Assembly: GCF_900169175.1 (NCBI RefSeq)
Contig: NZ_FXZM01000001.1
Coordinates: forward strand, 1 to 64,000
Reading direction: 5' to 3'
DNA from: Brevibacterium jeotgali
GTDB taxonomy: Bacteria > Actinomycetota > Actinomycetes > Actinomycetales > Brevibacteriaceae
Length of the DNA stretch: 64,000 nucleotides
Made by a program: the position numbers and the translations under genes. The notes beneath the pieces are model-generated. The model saw nothing but the letters and a program-made list of their open reading frames with translations, did no database searches and was not told where the DNA came from. Within the stretch, counting starts at the first letter, position 1. Every line of letters starts with the position of its first letter. Below, one piece after another: positions 1 through 8,660 of this stretch.

Positions 1-40
1 GGCGGGGGAGGTTCCACGGATCCGTGGAACCTCCCCCGCC
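1..40. terminator. 40-bp perfect palindrome, probable bidirectional terminator
   Basis: The first 20 bases are exactly complementary to the next 20, centred on GGATCC. The RNA would fold into a very stable GC-rich hairpin. No T-run follows on the plus strand. It probably ends a gene lying outside the window; a protein-binding palindrome is the alternative. Confidence 0.5.
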
Positions 41-162
41 GCGTCTCTGCTGGGTCGTCTCCCCTCCCGCCCATCCTGCCCGAGCGCACGCTCCCCCTCC
101 GCACGGCTCTGCCGCCCGTCCCCACGACTGGCCCACGGCTGTCGATCTGTGATGCCAGCCGC

Positions 163-168
163 TAGGCT
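163..168 (+). promoter_or_regulatory. -10 element TAGGCT for leaderless carboxypeptidase start
   Basis: TAGGCT ends 6 nt before the GTG at 175, and no Shine-Dalgarno sequence is visible. This spacing places the transcription start at or next to the start codon, the usual actinobacterial leaderless arrangement. Confidence 0.5.
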
Positions 169-174
169 GTCGCC

Positions 175-1344
175 GTGCGCCCTCCCCTCACCGGCTTCCC
201 TGCAGCTGTGCTCGCTGCGGTCATCGCACTGGCGCCCGCGCTGATCGTCGGACCAGCGGCTCTCACCGCGCCGGCAGCCGCCCAGTCGGAACCGTCGCCC
301 TCCGCCGTCTACGATCCGGGTCCCCTCACCGACGGATCACCGGCGCCGGAGCCCTCCGCAGAGGCATGGATCGTCGCCGACCTCGACACAGGAGAGGTCT
401 TCGCCTCGCACCAACCAGGCCTCCAGCACGCGCCCGCCTCGACCATCAAGCTGCTGTCCGGTCTGGCGCTCGTCGACGAACTGGACGACCCGGAGCACAT
501 GCACGAGGCGACCTACGAGGACATGCTGGTCGACGGGACCAAGGTGGGGCTCGTGCAGAAGAACGACTACTCGATCGACGATCTCTTCCACGCGATGCTG
601 ATGTCGAGCGCCAACGACGCCGCGCACGCCCTCGCGGACGCTGCGGGCGGGCAGGACGAGGCCGTCGACCTGATGAATGCCAAGGCCGAGGATCTCCGGC
701 TCACCGGCACGGAGGCGTGGAACACGTCAGGACTCGACGAGGACGACCAGGTCACGACCGCGGAGGATCTGCTGCGCATCGGGCGGGCCGTGCTCGACGA
801 CGAGTACCTCATGGACATCATCGCCACCACTGACTACGACTTCCCCGGCGCCACGAACCCGGACACGGGCGAGGAGCTGTCCGGCTACCCGATCCAGAAC
901 CACACGCGGATCGTCGGCGAGGTCGACGGCGGCCTCGGCCTCAAGAACGGCTACACGCGCGCCGCCGGCGGGTCGTTCGTCGCCGTGGTCGAGCGCGACG
1001 ACCGTCGTCTCGCCGCCGCAGTGCTGGGCGGCGAGACGATGACGCGGGACGCGGCCGTCGACCTCATCGAATGGAGCTTCGCCCAGTCCTCCCCGCAGCC
1101 GATCGGCACGATGTCGTTCGAGACCGCCGCCGAGGCAGCGGAGACGGCCGCTGCGCAGTCGCCCACCGCGTCGGTACCGACGGACGACGCCGCCGTCGCT
1201 GCGGATGCGGCCGACTCCGTGGACGCCGAGGGCGGACCGCCCGGCCTGCCGCACATCCTGCTGGCAGGCGGGATCGGTCTGGGTGCCGCCACAGCCGTCG
1301 CACTCTGGCTGCGCGTGCGCCGGGACCGCAGACAGCGGGACTGA
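175..1344 (+). CDS. D-alanyl-D-alanine carboxypeptidase (PBP5-like, membrane-anchored)
   Basis: Peptidase S11-type serine DD-carboxypeptidase that trims the terminal D-Ala of peptidoglycan stem peptides outside the membrane. A hydrophobic N-terminal signal segment (about residues 8-36) is followed by a Pro-rich linker. The catalytic SxxK is STIK at 89-92 and SxN is SAN at 145-147. The third motif, normally KTG, reads KNG in GLKNGYT, a variant I believe occurs in actinobacterial members. A C-terminal transmembrane helix (about 358-378) ends in a basic cytoplasmic tail, so the enzyme is probably anchored at both ends or at the C-terminus after cleavage. The GTG start is chosen because TAGGCT lies 6 nt upstream (leaderless) and it keeps the whole signal. 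It converges with the APP1-family gene, only 4 nt away. Confidence 0.9.
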   Translation: MRPPLTGFPAAVLAAVIALAPALIVGPAALTAPAAAQSEPSPSAVYDPGPLTDGSPAPEPSAEAWIVADLDTGEVFASHQPGLQHAPASTIKLLSGLALVDELDDPEHMHEATYEDMLVDGTKVGLVQKNDYSIDDLFHAMLMSSANDAAHALADAAGGQDEAVDLMNAKAEDLRLTGTEAWNTSGLDEDDQVTTAEDLLRIGRAVLDDEYLMDIIATTDYDFPGATNPDTGEELSGYPIQNHTRIVGEVDGGLGLKNGYTRAAGGSFVAVVERDDRRLAAAVLGGETMTRDAAVDLIEWSFAQSSPQPIGTMSFETAAEAAETAAAQSPTASVPTDDAAVAADAADSVDAEGGPPGLPHILLAGGIGLGAATAVALWLRVRRDRRQRD

Positions 1345-1348
1345 GAAC

Positions 1349-2416
1349 TCAGAATTCGCTGATGATCCCGCGTTCCGTGAGCTCCGAGGCGAGGCCCGCG
1401 CCGTCCGAGGCATAGATCCACGGCACTCCCTGCCCCCGGCCCGTGCGGCGCGAGCGTCCACCCGCCCACACGGCCTCGCCGGAGGTGAGCCGGCGGATCG
1501 CCACGGCCGCGACGTTCTCCGGGTGGTTGTCCACGAATTCCCCATAGACGTCCTCGTCATACTGGCCGTCATCACCGATCAGCAGCCACCTCATGTGCGG
1601 GAACTCCCGTGCCAGGCGCTCAAGGGAGTTCCGCTTGTGCTCGACCCCGCTGCGGAACGCACGGGTCGTCGTCGGCCCCCAATCGGTGAGAAGCAGCGGG
1701 CCGTCCGGGTAGAGGTTCCGCGACAGGAAGCGCTTGAGGGTCGGTGCGACGTTCCACGCACCGGTCGACAGGTAGATGATCGGCTCATTCGGCCGCAGGT
1801 ACGAGAGCCGGTCGTACAGGACCGCCATCCCGGACACGGGGCTGCGGGCGTGCTCGTCCAGCACGAAGGTGTTCCACGCCGCGAGGAAGGGACGCGGCAG
1901 TGCTGTGACCATGACCGTGTCGTCGATGTCGGAGATGATGCCGAAGCGCTGGTCCTCGCCGATGATCGTCACGGTCGCGCGGTCGACCATCGAATCCGAG
2001 GTCCACAGCTCGATCTCGACGGGGCCCGGCTCGTACTCCCCCGGGATCACCATGTCGATGATCCCGCCGCGATCGCATTCGACCATGTGCTCCTGGTCGC
2101 CGATCCTCACCCACGCGGTCTCGTTCGCCAGCGGCACCGCACCGAACGAGCGGAATCCGCGGATGCTGGCGTGCATGTCCGCCGCGAGCTTCCCATTGCG
2201 CGTGAGGATCATCCGTCCCAGCACGCGCACGCTCTTCTCCGTGCCGTAGGAGTCGTAGCAGACGACTGTGCGCCGCCAGCCCCGCTTCGTCACCCGCTTC
2301 CTCGCCCACTCATGGACACGGTCCTCCACACGTGCGGCGGTGTGCTGCACTTCGGGAGAGAGATTGAGCGGCTTCGGTCTGCGGTTCCTGGGAGAGAGGA
2401 TCACCCGGGTGCCCAC
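1349..2416 (-). CDS. APP1-family (DUF2183) HAD-like phosphatase domain protein
   Basis: This 355-residue protein carries the conserved region of yeast App1 phosphatidate phosphatase. The HAD-type catalytic motif DxDxT is seen as DIDDT at residues 163-167, inside GIISDIDDTVMV. Downstream elements YLSTGAWN, DWGP and LLIGDDGQYDEDVY fit the rest of the fold. No signal peptide or membrane helix is visible, so it is probably cytoplasmic. Known family activity is dephosphorylation of phosphatidic acid in yeast; the bacterial substrate is not established. The GTG start has a purine-rich GAGGAAG directly in front. The gene stands alone between a carboxypeptidase and trpS. Confidence 0.85.
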   Translation of the reverse strand: MGTRVILSPRNRRPKPLNLSPEVQHTAARVEDRVHEWARKRVTKRGWRRTVVCYDSYGTEKSVRVLGRMILTRNGKLAADMHASIRGFRSFGAVPLANETAWVRIGDQEHMVECDRGGIIDMVIPGEYEPGPVEIELWTSDSMVDRATVTIIGEDQRFGIISDIDDTVMVTALPRPFLAAWNTFVLDEHARSPVSGMAVLYDRLSYLRPNEPIIYLSTGAWNVAPTLKRFLSRNLYPDGPLLLTDWGPTTTRAFRSGVEHKRNSLERLAREFPHMRWLLIGDDGQYDEDVYGEFVDNHPENVAAVAIRRLTSGEAVWAGGRSRRTGRGQGVPWIYASDGAGLASELTERGIISEF

Positions 2417-2462
2417 CTTCCTCTAGCGTGCATCGGACCTCGGCCCGACAGGGCACTGTCAG

Positions 2463-3482
2463 TCAGCGAGTGAGGAACCCCACCCGGTCGTACACGTCCG
2501 CGATCGTGCGCTCCGCGATCGCACCGGCGGTCTCGGCACCCGCATCGAGTACGCGGGCGAGCTCCGCGGGATCGTCCAGAAGCTCGAGGGTCCGCTCACG
2601 CAGCGGACGCAGGGTCTCGACCACGACCTCGGCGAGAGCGACCTTGAGATGGCCGTACATCCTCCCCTCGAACTCCGCGACGATGTCCTCGATCGACCGG
2701 CCCGACAGAGCGGAGTGGATCGTGAGCAGGTTGGAGACCCCCGGCTTGCCCTCGGGATCGTAGGTGACCTCCGTGCCCGCGTCCGTGACGGCCGACTTGA
2801 TCTTCTTCGTGATCGACTTCGCATCGTCGAGGATCTCGATGAGCCCGGCCGGGGTCTGCGCGGACTTCGACATCTTCGCCGTCGGGTCCTGGAGGTCGTA
2901 GACCTTCGCCGTCGACTTGAGGATATGCGCCTCCGGGACCGTGAAGGTGTCCCCGTACCGATGGTTGAAGCGCTCAGCGAGGTTCCGCGTCATCTCCAGG
3001 TGCTGCCGCTGATCCTCACCGACCGGCACGACGTCCGCCTGATAGAGCAGGATGTCCGCTGCCATGAGCGCGGGGTACGTGAGGAGGCCCAGCGAGACGT
3101 GCTCGTTCTTGCCGGACTTGTCCTTGAACTGGGTCATGCGCTGCGCTTCGCCCAGTCCAGTCGTGCATTCCAGCACCCACCCCAGCTGGGTGTGCGCGGG
3201 GATGTGCGACTGCACGTACAGGGTCGAACGCTGCGGATCCAGGCCCGCACCGATGAACTGGGCCGCGGTGCGCAGTGTCCGCTCGCGCAGCTGGGCGGGG
3301 TCCTGGTCGACGGTGATGGCGTGGAGGTTCGCGATGAAGAAGAACGCGTCGTGCGTCTCCTGCTGCTCGACGAACTGCTGCAGCGCTCCGATGTAGTTGC
3401 CCAAGTGGAGGGAGTCCGAGGTCGCCTGGATTCCGGACAGGGAGCGCGGGCGGCCTGACTGCAGGCCAGAAGAGTCGGTCAT
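2463..3482 (-). CDS. trpS: Tryptophan--tRNA ligase
   Basis: Class I aminoacyl-tRNA synthetase that charges tRNA-Trp with tryptophan using ATP. The HIGH-type motif is HLGN at residues 26-29 and the KMSKS loop is exact at 203-207. Length is 339 residues, normal for bacterial TrpRS. The start at MTDSSGLQ is chosen because reading further upstream adds about 100 low-complexity Arg/Pro residues unlike any synthetase. CAGAAT lies 6 nt before this ATG, so the mRNA may be leaderless. The matching tRNA-Trp gene lies at 57.7 kb. Upstream, on the same strand, xth is separated by a terminator-like hairpin. Confidence 0.96.
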   Translation of the reverse strand: MTDSSGLQSGRPRSLSGIQATSDSLHLGNYIGALQQFVEQQETHDAFFFIANLHAITVDQDPAQLRERTLRTAAQFIGAGLDPQRSTLYVQSHIPAHTQLGWVLECTTGLGEAQRMTQFKDKSGKNEHVSLGLLTYPALMAADILLYQADVVPVGEDQRQHLEMTRNLAERFNHRYGDTFTVPEAHILKSTAKVYDLQDPTAKMSKSAQTPAGLIEILDDAKSITKKIKSAVTDAGTEVTYDPEGKPGVSNLLTIHSALSGRSIEDIVAEFEGRMYGHLKVALAEVVVETLRPLRERTLELLDDPAELARVLDAGAETAGAIAERTIADVYDRVGFLTR

Positions 3483-3515
3483 ACCCTCATTCTGCCACCG
3501 GCGGCCGGACCTGCG

Positions 3516-3543
3516 GCCACGGCCCGTCACCCGGGGCCGTGGC
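3516..3543 (-). terminator. Hairpin after the exonuclease III gene
   Basis: Inverted repeat of 10 bp (GCCACGGCCC / GGGCCGTGGC) with an 8-nt loop, between the end of xth and the start of trpS. There is no T-run, as is common in high-GC actinobacteria. Confidence 0.5.
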
Positions 3544-3588
3544 GGTGCCGCCACGATGGGGATGGGCGGGCGCCGAGGACGGACCCGC

Positions 3589-4404
3589 TCAGCTCCCGCG
3601 CAGGCCGGGGACGTCGTAGTCGATGACCAGCGGGGCGTGGTCGGACCAGCGCTCTCCCCAGCTCGCGGCGCGGTCGACACGGGCGGCGGTGGCCGACTCC
3701 GCGAGGCCCGGCGTCGCCGCCTGGTAGTCGATCCGCCAGCCCGCGTCGTTGTCGAACGCCTTCCCTCGCATCGACCACCACGTGTAGGGGCCGGGGACCT
3801 CACCGGAGAGCATGCGATGGACGTCGACGTACCCGATGTCGGAGAAGAACCTGTCGAAGTACGCCCGCTCCTCGAGCAGGAATCCCGCCTTCTTCCGGTT
3901 CGCCTTCCAGTTCTTGAGATCGAGCTCTGTGTGGCACACGTTCAGGTCGCCGGTGAGCACCGCATGGTCCGCGTGCTCGGCGAGCTCTGGAAGGCGGACG
4001 AGCATCGCGTCGAGGAAGCGGTACTTGTCCGCCTGCTTGGGGGTGTCGACCTCCCCCGAGTGGACGTAGGCGCTCACCACTGTCAGCAGCGAGCCGTCCT
4101 CCAGCCGGAAGTCCGATTCGATCCAGCGTCCGGCCGTGTCGAAGTAGTCGTCGCCGATGCCCGTCCTGGTGGCCTCCGGCTCCGTGCGGGACAGGACCGC
4201 CACACCGGCACGGCCCTTCGCCTCTGCGTCGGCGCTCTGGATCCGGTACCCGGACTCGGCGAGGACGTCGAAGACGATGTCGTCGGCGGCCCGCACCTCC
4301 TGCAGAGTGATGATCGGGGACCCGGCGGCGGCCATCCACTCCCCCATGCCCTTCCTCAGGGCAGCGCGGATGCCGTTGACGTTGACAGTGGTGATGCGCA
4401 GCAT
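3589..4404 (-). CDS. xth: Exodeoxyribonuclease III / AP endonuclease
   Basis: Endonuclease/exonuclease/phosphatase-fold DNA repair enzyme that cuts at abasic sites and removes 3' blocking groups. Seen in sequence: an N-terminal metal-site Asn region ([10 protein letters not shown]), LQEVRA with the metal-binding Glu, a GDLNV motif (catalytic Asp/Asn) and the C-terminal SDHAPLVID with the catalytic His. Length 271 is typical of XthA. It appears monocistronic, read away from the divergent acetyltransferase gene, with a hairpin behind it. Confidence 0.93.
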   Translation of the reverse strand: MLRITTVNVNGIRAALRKGMGEWMAAAGSPIITLQEVRAADDIVFDVLAESGYRIQSADAEAKGRAGVAVLSRTEPEATRTGIGDDYFDTAGRWIESDFRLEDGSLLTVVSAYVHSGEVDTPKQADKYRFLDAMLVRLPELAEHADHAVLTGDLNVCHTELDLKNWKANRKKAGFLLEERAYFDRFFSDIGYVDVHRMLSGEVPGPYTWWSMRGKAFDNDAGWRIDYQAATPGLAESATAARVDRAASWGERWSDHAPLVIDYDVPGLRGS

Positions 4405-4601
4405 GGCACCTATCCTGCCACGTCCGCGGACGCCGCCCGCAGGGTTCGACCTCGCCGGCCGAGCACTCTCCCTCCATCTCCCGTAACCTGGAGACCCACG
4501 CCCGTAACCAGCCGGTTCACGACGAACTGTGACCCTGCTGCGACATACTCGACAGTGAGCTCCACGTATGCTTGGTGCTCAGTCACATGTGAGGAGAGGC
4601 C

Positions 4602-5090
4602 ATGACCGAGAACACGAACTTCGATCCGGACAAGCTGATCATCAGTCCTCTCGACGAACTCGATCCGCTGGAGCTTCGCGTCGAGATCGTGAACGCCCAG
4701 GAGCGCTTCTGGGGCGACCGCGACCTGAGCGGCGCCCACGAACCCCACTGGTTCCGGCAGTTCGCAGCCGGTGGACTCGTGGCCCGCTATCAGAACGAGG
4801 TCGTGGGATACCTCCTGGGCGCCTTCCCGAAGGAGGGCCCGTCCTACATCCACCTCGTCGCCGCGCGACAGGACTACCGCCACCTGGGCATCGGCCGTCG
4901 CCTCTACGAGGCGTTCATCGCGCGCGCCCATGCCAACGGTGAGCACGAGGTGCAGGCCACCGCGATCGCGGAGAACGCCAATGCGATCGCGTTCCACTCG
5001 TCGCTGGGCTTCGAGGGCACTCGCATCGAGGACTACGCGGGCCCGGGTGAGGATCGGGTGTTCTTCACGCTCCGTCTCGCGAACCACTGA
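4602..5090 (+). CDS. GNAT-family N-acetyltransferase
   Basis: Small (162 aa) Gcn5-related acetyltransferase that would transfer acetyl from acetyl-CoA to an unknown amine. The acetyl-CoA pyrophosphate loop is visible as RQDYRHLGIGRRLY (Q/RxxGxG/A type), followed by AFIARAHANG and the C-terminal NANAIAFHSSLGFEG segment typical of motif B. A good ribosome binding site, GAGGAGAGG, precedes the ATG. A possible -10 TATGCT is at 4567-4572. It stands alone, with a hairpin after the stop. The substrate cannot be told from sequence. Confidence 0.85.
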   Translation: MTENTNFDPDKLIISPLDELDPLELRVEIVNAQERFWGDRDLSGAHEPHWFRQFAAGGLVARYQNEVVGYLLGAFPKEGPSYIHLVAARQDYRHLGIGRRLYEAFIARAHANGEHEVQATAIAENANAIAFHSSLGFEGTRIEDYAGPGEDRVFFTLRLANH

Positions 5091-5097
5091 GCAGACG

Positions 5098-5129
5098 GCT
5101 GACCGGGCATGGAAGCATGCTCGGTCAGC
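5098..5129 (+). terminator. Hairpin terminator after the acetyltransferase gene
   Basis: Inverted repeat of 14 bp including one G-U pair, with a GAAG loop, begins 8 nt after the stop codon at 5090. Confidence 0.6.
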
Positions 5130-5339
5130 GCACCGGACCGTGCAACGCTCCTCTCCGACTCGGCGCTGTCCGGCACCCAGATCCGACACGATCTCACTGC
5201 GGTTGAATGCCATCCCGGTCTCAAGGATCGCGCCGGTCCACGGCCACAGGCTCTGATCCGCTCATAAGCCCCCTTCACGCCACAGCCGTCATGGTCGTAC
5301 CTTCAGAAGGAGAAGACGGCGAAGACACCAGGAGGGCCC

Positions 5340-6506
5340 GTGGAGTTCGGACTGACCGACGACCAGATCGACGTCCGCGAAGCGGCCAAGGACATCGTGG
5401 CCCCGTTCGACGACGAGTACTGGGCGCAGAAGGACGCCGATCGGGAGTTCCCCCAGGAGTTCTACGATCATCTGGCATCCCACGGCTGGCTGGGGATCAC
5501 CACCCCGGAGGCATACGGCGGCGGGGGCATGGGGATCACAGAGGCCACACTCCTGCTGGAGGCGATCTCTGCGGGCGGCGGCGCGATGAACGCGGCGAGC
5601 GCGGTGCACATGACGCTCTTCGGCATGCACCCGGTGATCGTCCACGGGTCCGCTGCGCTCAAGGACGAGAACCTGCCGCGCGTCGCGTCGGGGGACCTCC
5701 ACGTGTGCTTCGGCGTGACCGAACCGGACGCCGGCCTGGACACCACCCGGATCACGACGACAGCGGTCCGTCGCGGATCGGACTACGTCATCAACGGCCG
5801 CAAGGTCTGGATCTCCAAGGCCCTCGAGTCGGAGAAGATCCTCCTGCTGACCAGGACGACGCCGCGCAGCGAGGTCGAGAAGCCCACCGACGGGCTCACC
5901 CTCTTCTTCACCGATCTCGACCGGGACCGCGTATCCATCCGCCCCATCCGCAAGATCGGCCGCAATGCGGTGTCGTCGAACGAACTGGTCATCGAGGACC
6001 TCGTCGTACCAGAGAGCCACCGCGTCGGCGAGGAGGGGAAGGGCTTCACCTACATCCTCGACGGCCTCAATCCAGAGCGCATGCTCATCGCGTCGGAGGC
6101 CCTGGGGATCGGCCGTGCGGCGCTGGCGAAGGCCACCGCCTATGCGAAGGAGCGGGTCGTCTTCGACCGCCCCATCGGCATGAACCAGGGGCTCCAGTTC
6201 CCGCTCGCGGATTCGCTCGCGAAGCTCGATGCGGCAGAGCTCTCCCTCCGACGCGCCACATGGACCTACGACCGCGGTCTGCCCAGCGGTCGTGAGGCGA
6301 ACACCGCGAAGTACCTGTGCGCGGAGGCGGGCCACGAAGCCGCCGATCGCGCGCTCCAGGTCCACGGGGGGATGGGGTATTCGGAGGAGTACCACGTGGG
6401 CCGCTACCTCCGGGAAGTCCGCCTCATGCGCATCGCGCCGGTGAGTCAGGAGATGGTGCTGAACTACCTCGGGACGAAGGTGCTCGGCCTCCCCCGCTCA
6501 TACTGA
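5340..6506 (+). CDS. Acyl-CoA dehydrogenase family protein
   Basis: FAD-dependent enzyme of about 388 residues that would desaturate an acyl-CoA at the alpha-beta position. The three-domain acyl-CoA dehydrogenase layout is clear: N-terminal helical domain, middle beta domain (FGVTEPDAGLD, VWISKA) and C-terminal domain with the flavin-contacting ALQVHGGMGYSEEYHVGRYLRE. The usual C-terminal catalytic glutamate (YEGT region) is replaced by IAPVSQEM. A Glu at position 246 (NPERML) aligns instead with the catalytic Glu of isovaleryl-CoA dehydrogenase. The GTG start is preceded by AGGAGGG. No electron-transfer flavoprotein or other beta-oxidation gene is adjacent, so the substrate is unknown. Confidence 0.9.
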   Translation: MEFGLTDDQIDVREAAKDIVAPFDDEYWAQKDADREFPQEFYDHLASHGWLGITTPEAYGGGGMGITEATLLLEAISAGGGAMNAASAVHMTLFGMHPVIVHGSAALKDENLPRVASGDLHVCFGVTEPDAGLDTTRITTTAVRRGSDYVINGRKVWISKALESEKILLLTRTTPRSEVEKPTDGLTLFFTDLDRDRVSIRPIRKIGRNAVSSNELVIEDLVVPESHRVGEEGKGFTYILDGLNPERMLIASEALGIGRAALAKATAYAKERVVFDRPIGMNQGLQFPLADSLAKLDAAELSLRRATWTYDRGLPSGREANTAKYLCAEAGHEAADRALQVHGGMGYSEEYHVGRYLREVRLMRIAPVSQEMVLNYLGTKVLGLPRSY

Positions 6507-6514
6507 GCCGACCT

Positions 6515-6600
6515 CCCGGACCGATCCTCAGCGGACCGACCCCACCGGGCCAGTCCTCACCCGAGCCGGTCCACACCCGGGCCGGCCCTCACCCGGCCGG
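6515..6600. repeat. Degenerate tandem repeat of about 16 bp
   Basis: Roughly five imperfect copies of a unit resembling GGACCGRTCCTCACCCG run between the dehydrogenase stop and the end of the small membrane-protein gene. Copies differ at several positions. It may reflect replication slippage in GC-rich DNA. Confidence 0.35.
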
Positions 6601-6837
6601 CGTGGGATTCCGCTCGCGCTTCGCCCCGGCGGACCTCCCCACGGCGACGCCGGCGAACGTCGCACCGCCGGACACCAGGCAGAGCGTCACGACCCACTGC
6701 ATGGTCTCCTGTATGCCCGCTCCGAAGAGCATGAAGCAGACGAACCCGATGACCGCGGTGATGCCCACGGCCATGCCCGACGAGATCGCTGACAGATAGA
6801 AGTTCTCCTGGATTCCGATTCCGGACACCTGCGCCAT
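6589..6837 (-). CDS. Small two-helix membrane protein of unknown function
   Basis: An 82-residue protein with two predicted transmembrane helices (about residues 19-43 and 48-70), a short luminal turn, and a basic C-terminal tail RSAGAKRERNP. I do not recognise a family. The start MAQVSGIG is chosen because GGAGGAGG lies 5-7 nt upstream; an earlier in-frame start would add only seven residues. It is divergent from the PaaX-like gene and convergent with the acyl-CoA dehydrogenase gene. Confidence 0.6.
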   Translation of the reverse strand: MAQVSGIGIQENFYLSAISSGMAVGITAVIGFVCFMLFGAGIQETMQWVVTLCLVSGGATFAGVAVGRSAGAKRERNPTPAG

Positions 6838-6879
6838 GATTCCTCCTCCATCGACCACCCTGATGTGATGCCCCTCACG

Positions 6880-6885
6880 GTATGG
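6880..6885 (+). promoter_or_regulatory. Possible -10 TATGGT upstream of PaaX-like gene
   Basis: TATGGT lies upstream of the proposed GTG at 6958 and downstream of an earlier ATG at 6865, which argues that translation starts after it. No clear -35 is visible. Confidence 0.3.
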
Positions 6886-6957
6886 TCGGTTACACGCGAC
6901 CGACCACTTCGTCCCGAAACGGAGTCACACCGTGGCAGACCTGCCGACACCGCATCG

Positions 6958-7665
6958 GTGTACACGCTGGACGAGTCGCTGCAGCGCGGGTTCTCCATCC
7001 TGTCCGGCGACGCCGAGGCACCGTCCTTCACAGGCACGTTCCACGCGCTCATCGTGGCGGTGCCGGAGAGCAGGCGCTCCCTGCGCGATCGGATCGTGTA
7101 CGTCGCGCAGTTCGCGGGCTACCGGCAGCTGCGGCCAGGCGTCCTCATCGGCTTCGAGGACGCCGCAGGAACACTCGCAGCCGCACTGGCGACGGAGTTC
7201 GAGGAAGCGGGCGCCACCCGTGACACCCACGGTGCCGACGGCGTCCTCTGGGAGCGCTGCACTCTGGTTCCCACCGACCGCGAGCAGGCGCGCAGGTGGA
7301 CTGAGATCGCCTTCGACGTGCGGGGCCTCCACGCGGAGCTGCGCACGCTCGAGCAGATCGCCGCCAGATCCACTGAGCAGTCCGCAGACCTGGAGACCTT
7401 CTACGACGGCTTCTTCGAGACGTCGAAGCGCGCGATGTCCCTGCCGTCACTCCCCGACGAGCTGACACCGGGCCTCGACGCACGCCGGCGGGTCTCCGCG
7501 GTGATGGCCTCTCTCGTCGACCTCTACGCGCAGAAGTTCGCCGCCGAGGTCGTCGGCACCGCCCTGAGCCAGCCCACGTCCCAGCTCATCAGGTTCCTGC
7601 CCGACGCGCCGTGGGCCGGCGCCCCGGGGCACAGGGCACCACCCGCGGGTCAGGTCGCCGTCTGA
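6958..7665 (+). CDS. PaaX-like protein lacking the N-terminal winged helix
   Basis: The region TFHALIVAVPESRRSLRDRI followed by QLRPGV resembles the central (Cas2-like) domain of PaaX-family repressors, and the C-terminal stretch LPSLPDELTPGLDARRRV through SLVDLYAQKF resembles the PaaX C-terminal domain. The opening VYTLDESLQRGFSIL matches the end of the usual winged helix-turn-helix, but the roughly 80-residue DNA-binding domain before it is absent; that DNA belongs to a divergent small gene. The start is uncertain: GTG 6958 is in frame but lacks a ribosome binding site. ATG 6865 is also in frame but precedes the likely promoter, and GTG 6932 has a weak CGGAG but lies in another frame. Possibly a partner protein, a truncated regulator or a decaying gene. 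Confidence 0.55.
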   Translation: MYTLDESLQRGFSILSGDAEAPSFTGTFHALIVAVPESRRSLRDRIVYVAQFAGYRQLRPGVLIGFEDAAGTLAAALATEFEEAGATRDTHGADGVLWERCTLVPTDREQARRWTEIAFDVRGLHAELRTLEQIAARSTEQSADLETFYDGFFETSKRAMSLPSLPDELTPGLDARRRVSAVMASLVDLYAQKFAAEVVGTALSQPTSQLIRFLPDAPWAGAPGHRAPPAGQVAV

Positions 7666-7730
7666 GGAGGATGCCCGCGGCGCGGCCGACGCACGGAGCA
7701 GAGCGCAGGCCAGCAGGCGCTGACAGCCCG

Positions 7731-8660
7731 TCAGGCCTCGGCGGCCTGCCGTTCTGCGATGCCGACGACGTTCACCAGAAGCATCGCCCGCGTCATCGGT
7801 CCGACCCCGCCGGGGTTCGGTGTGAACGCGGACGCCCGCGTGCGCGCGTCCTTGGCGATGTCGCCGATGACCTTCGACTTCCCGGTCTCAGGATCCTCAG
7901 CGCGGGACACGCCCACATCGATGAGGATGACTCCCTCCTTCACCATGTCGGCAGTCACCATCTCCGCCTGTCCGGCGGCCGCGACGATCACATCCGCCTG
8001 GCCGACCAGCGAGGCGAGGTCCTGCGTGCCCGTATGGGTGAGGGTGACCGTCGCGTTCACGTCCTTTCGCGTCAGCAGCAGCCCGATCGGGCGTCCCACC
8101 GTCACGCCGCGCCCCAGCACGACGACGTGCTTGCCGTTCAGGTCGATGTCGTGGCGCGTGAGGAGCTCGACAATGCCCGCAGGGGTGCAGGGCAGAGGCG
8201 TCTCGACCTCCTCCTTGACCCGCAGGACGAGATTGCCGAGGTTCTGCGGATGCAGTCCGTCAGCGTCCTTCTCCGGGTCGATGAGGCCGATCACCCGGTT
8301 CTCGTCGATCCCCTCCGGCAGCGGCAGCTGCACGATGTAGCCGGTGCACTCAGGGTTCTCGTTGAGTCGGCGGACCGCGTCCTCGATCTCCTGCTGCGTG
8401 GCGGTCTCCGGCAGATCCTCCCGGATCGATGCGATCCCGATCTCCTCGCAGTCGCGGTGCTTGCCCGCGACGTACCACTGCGAGCCCGGGTCGTCGCCGA
8501 CCAGCAGCGTGCCGAGCCCCGGTGCCGCCCCCTGCTCGCGCAGCGCCGAGACGCGCTCAGCGAGCTCCTGCTTGATGGACGACGCAGTCGCCTTGCCGTC
8601 GAGCTTCAGCGGTCCCGCGGCGACGTCCGTCGCCGCAGCCGTGCCTGTGTCCGTCGTCAT
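7731..8660 (-). CDS. folD: Bifunctional methylenetetrahydrofolate dehydrogenase / methenyltetrahydrofolate cyclohydrolase
   Basis: Interconverts 5,10-methylene-, 5,10-methenyl- and 10-formyl-tetrahydrofolate in one-carbon metabolism, using NADP. The catalytic Tyr and Lys lie at 63 and 67 (YVAGK), the NADP-binding loop is [12 protein letters not shown], and the C-terminal signature is [12 protein letters not shown]. The 309-residue length includes about 20 extra N-terminal residues. Its ATG overlaps the glyA stop codon by one base, so the two are translationally coupled. GlyA makes the methylene-tetrahydrofolate that FolD consumes. Confidence 0.96.
   Translation of the reverse strand: MTTDTGTAAATDVAAGPLKLDGKATASSIKQELAERVSALREQGAAPGLGTLLVGDDPGSQWYVAGKHRDCEEIGIASIREDLPETATQQEIEDAVRRLNENPECTGYIVQLPLPEGIDENRVIGLIDPEKDADGLHPQNLGNLVLRVKEEVETPLPCTPAGIVELLTRHDIDLNGKHVVVLGRGVTVGRPIGLLLTRKDVNATVTLTHTGTQDLASLVGQADVIVAAAGQAEMVTADMVKEGVILIDVGVSRAEDPETGKSKVIGDIAKDARTRASAFTPNPGGVGPMTRAMLLVNVVGIAERQAAEA

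Noticed and set aside
6932..6957. Possible frameshift joining GTG 6932 (MADLPTPHR) to the PaaX-like frame
   Set aside because: The upstream segment is only eight codons and does not supply the missing HTH, so a frameshift would not restore a normal PaaX; kept as an alternative start note only.
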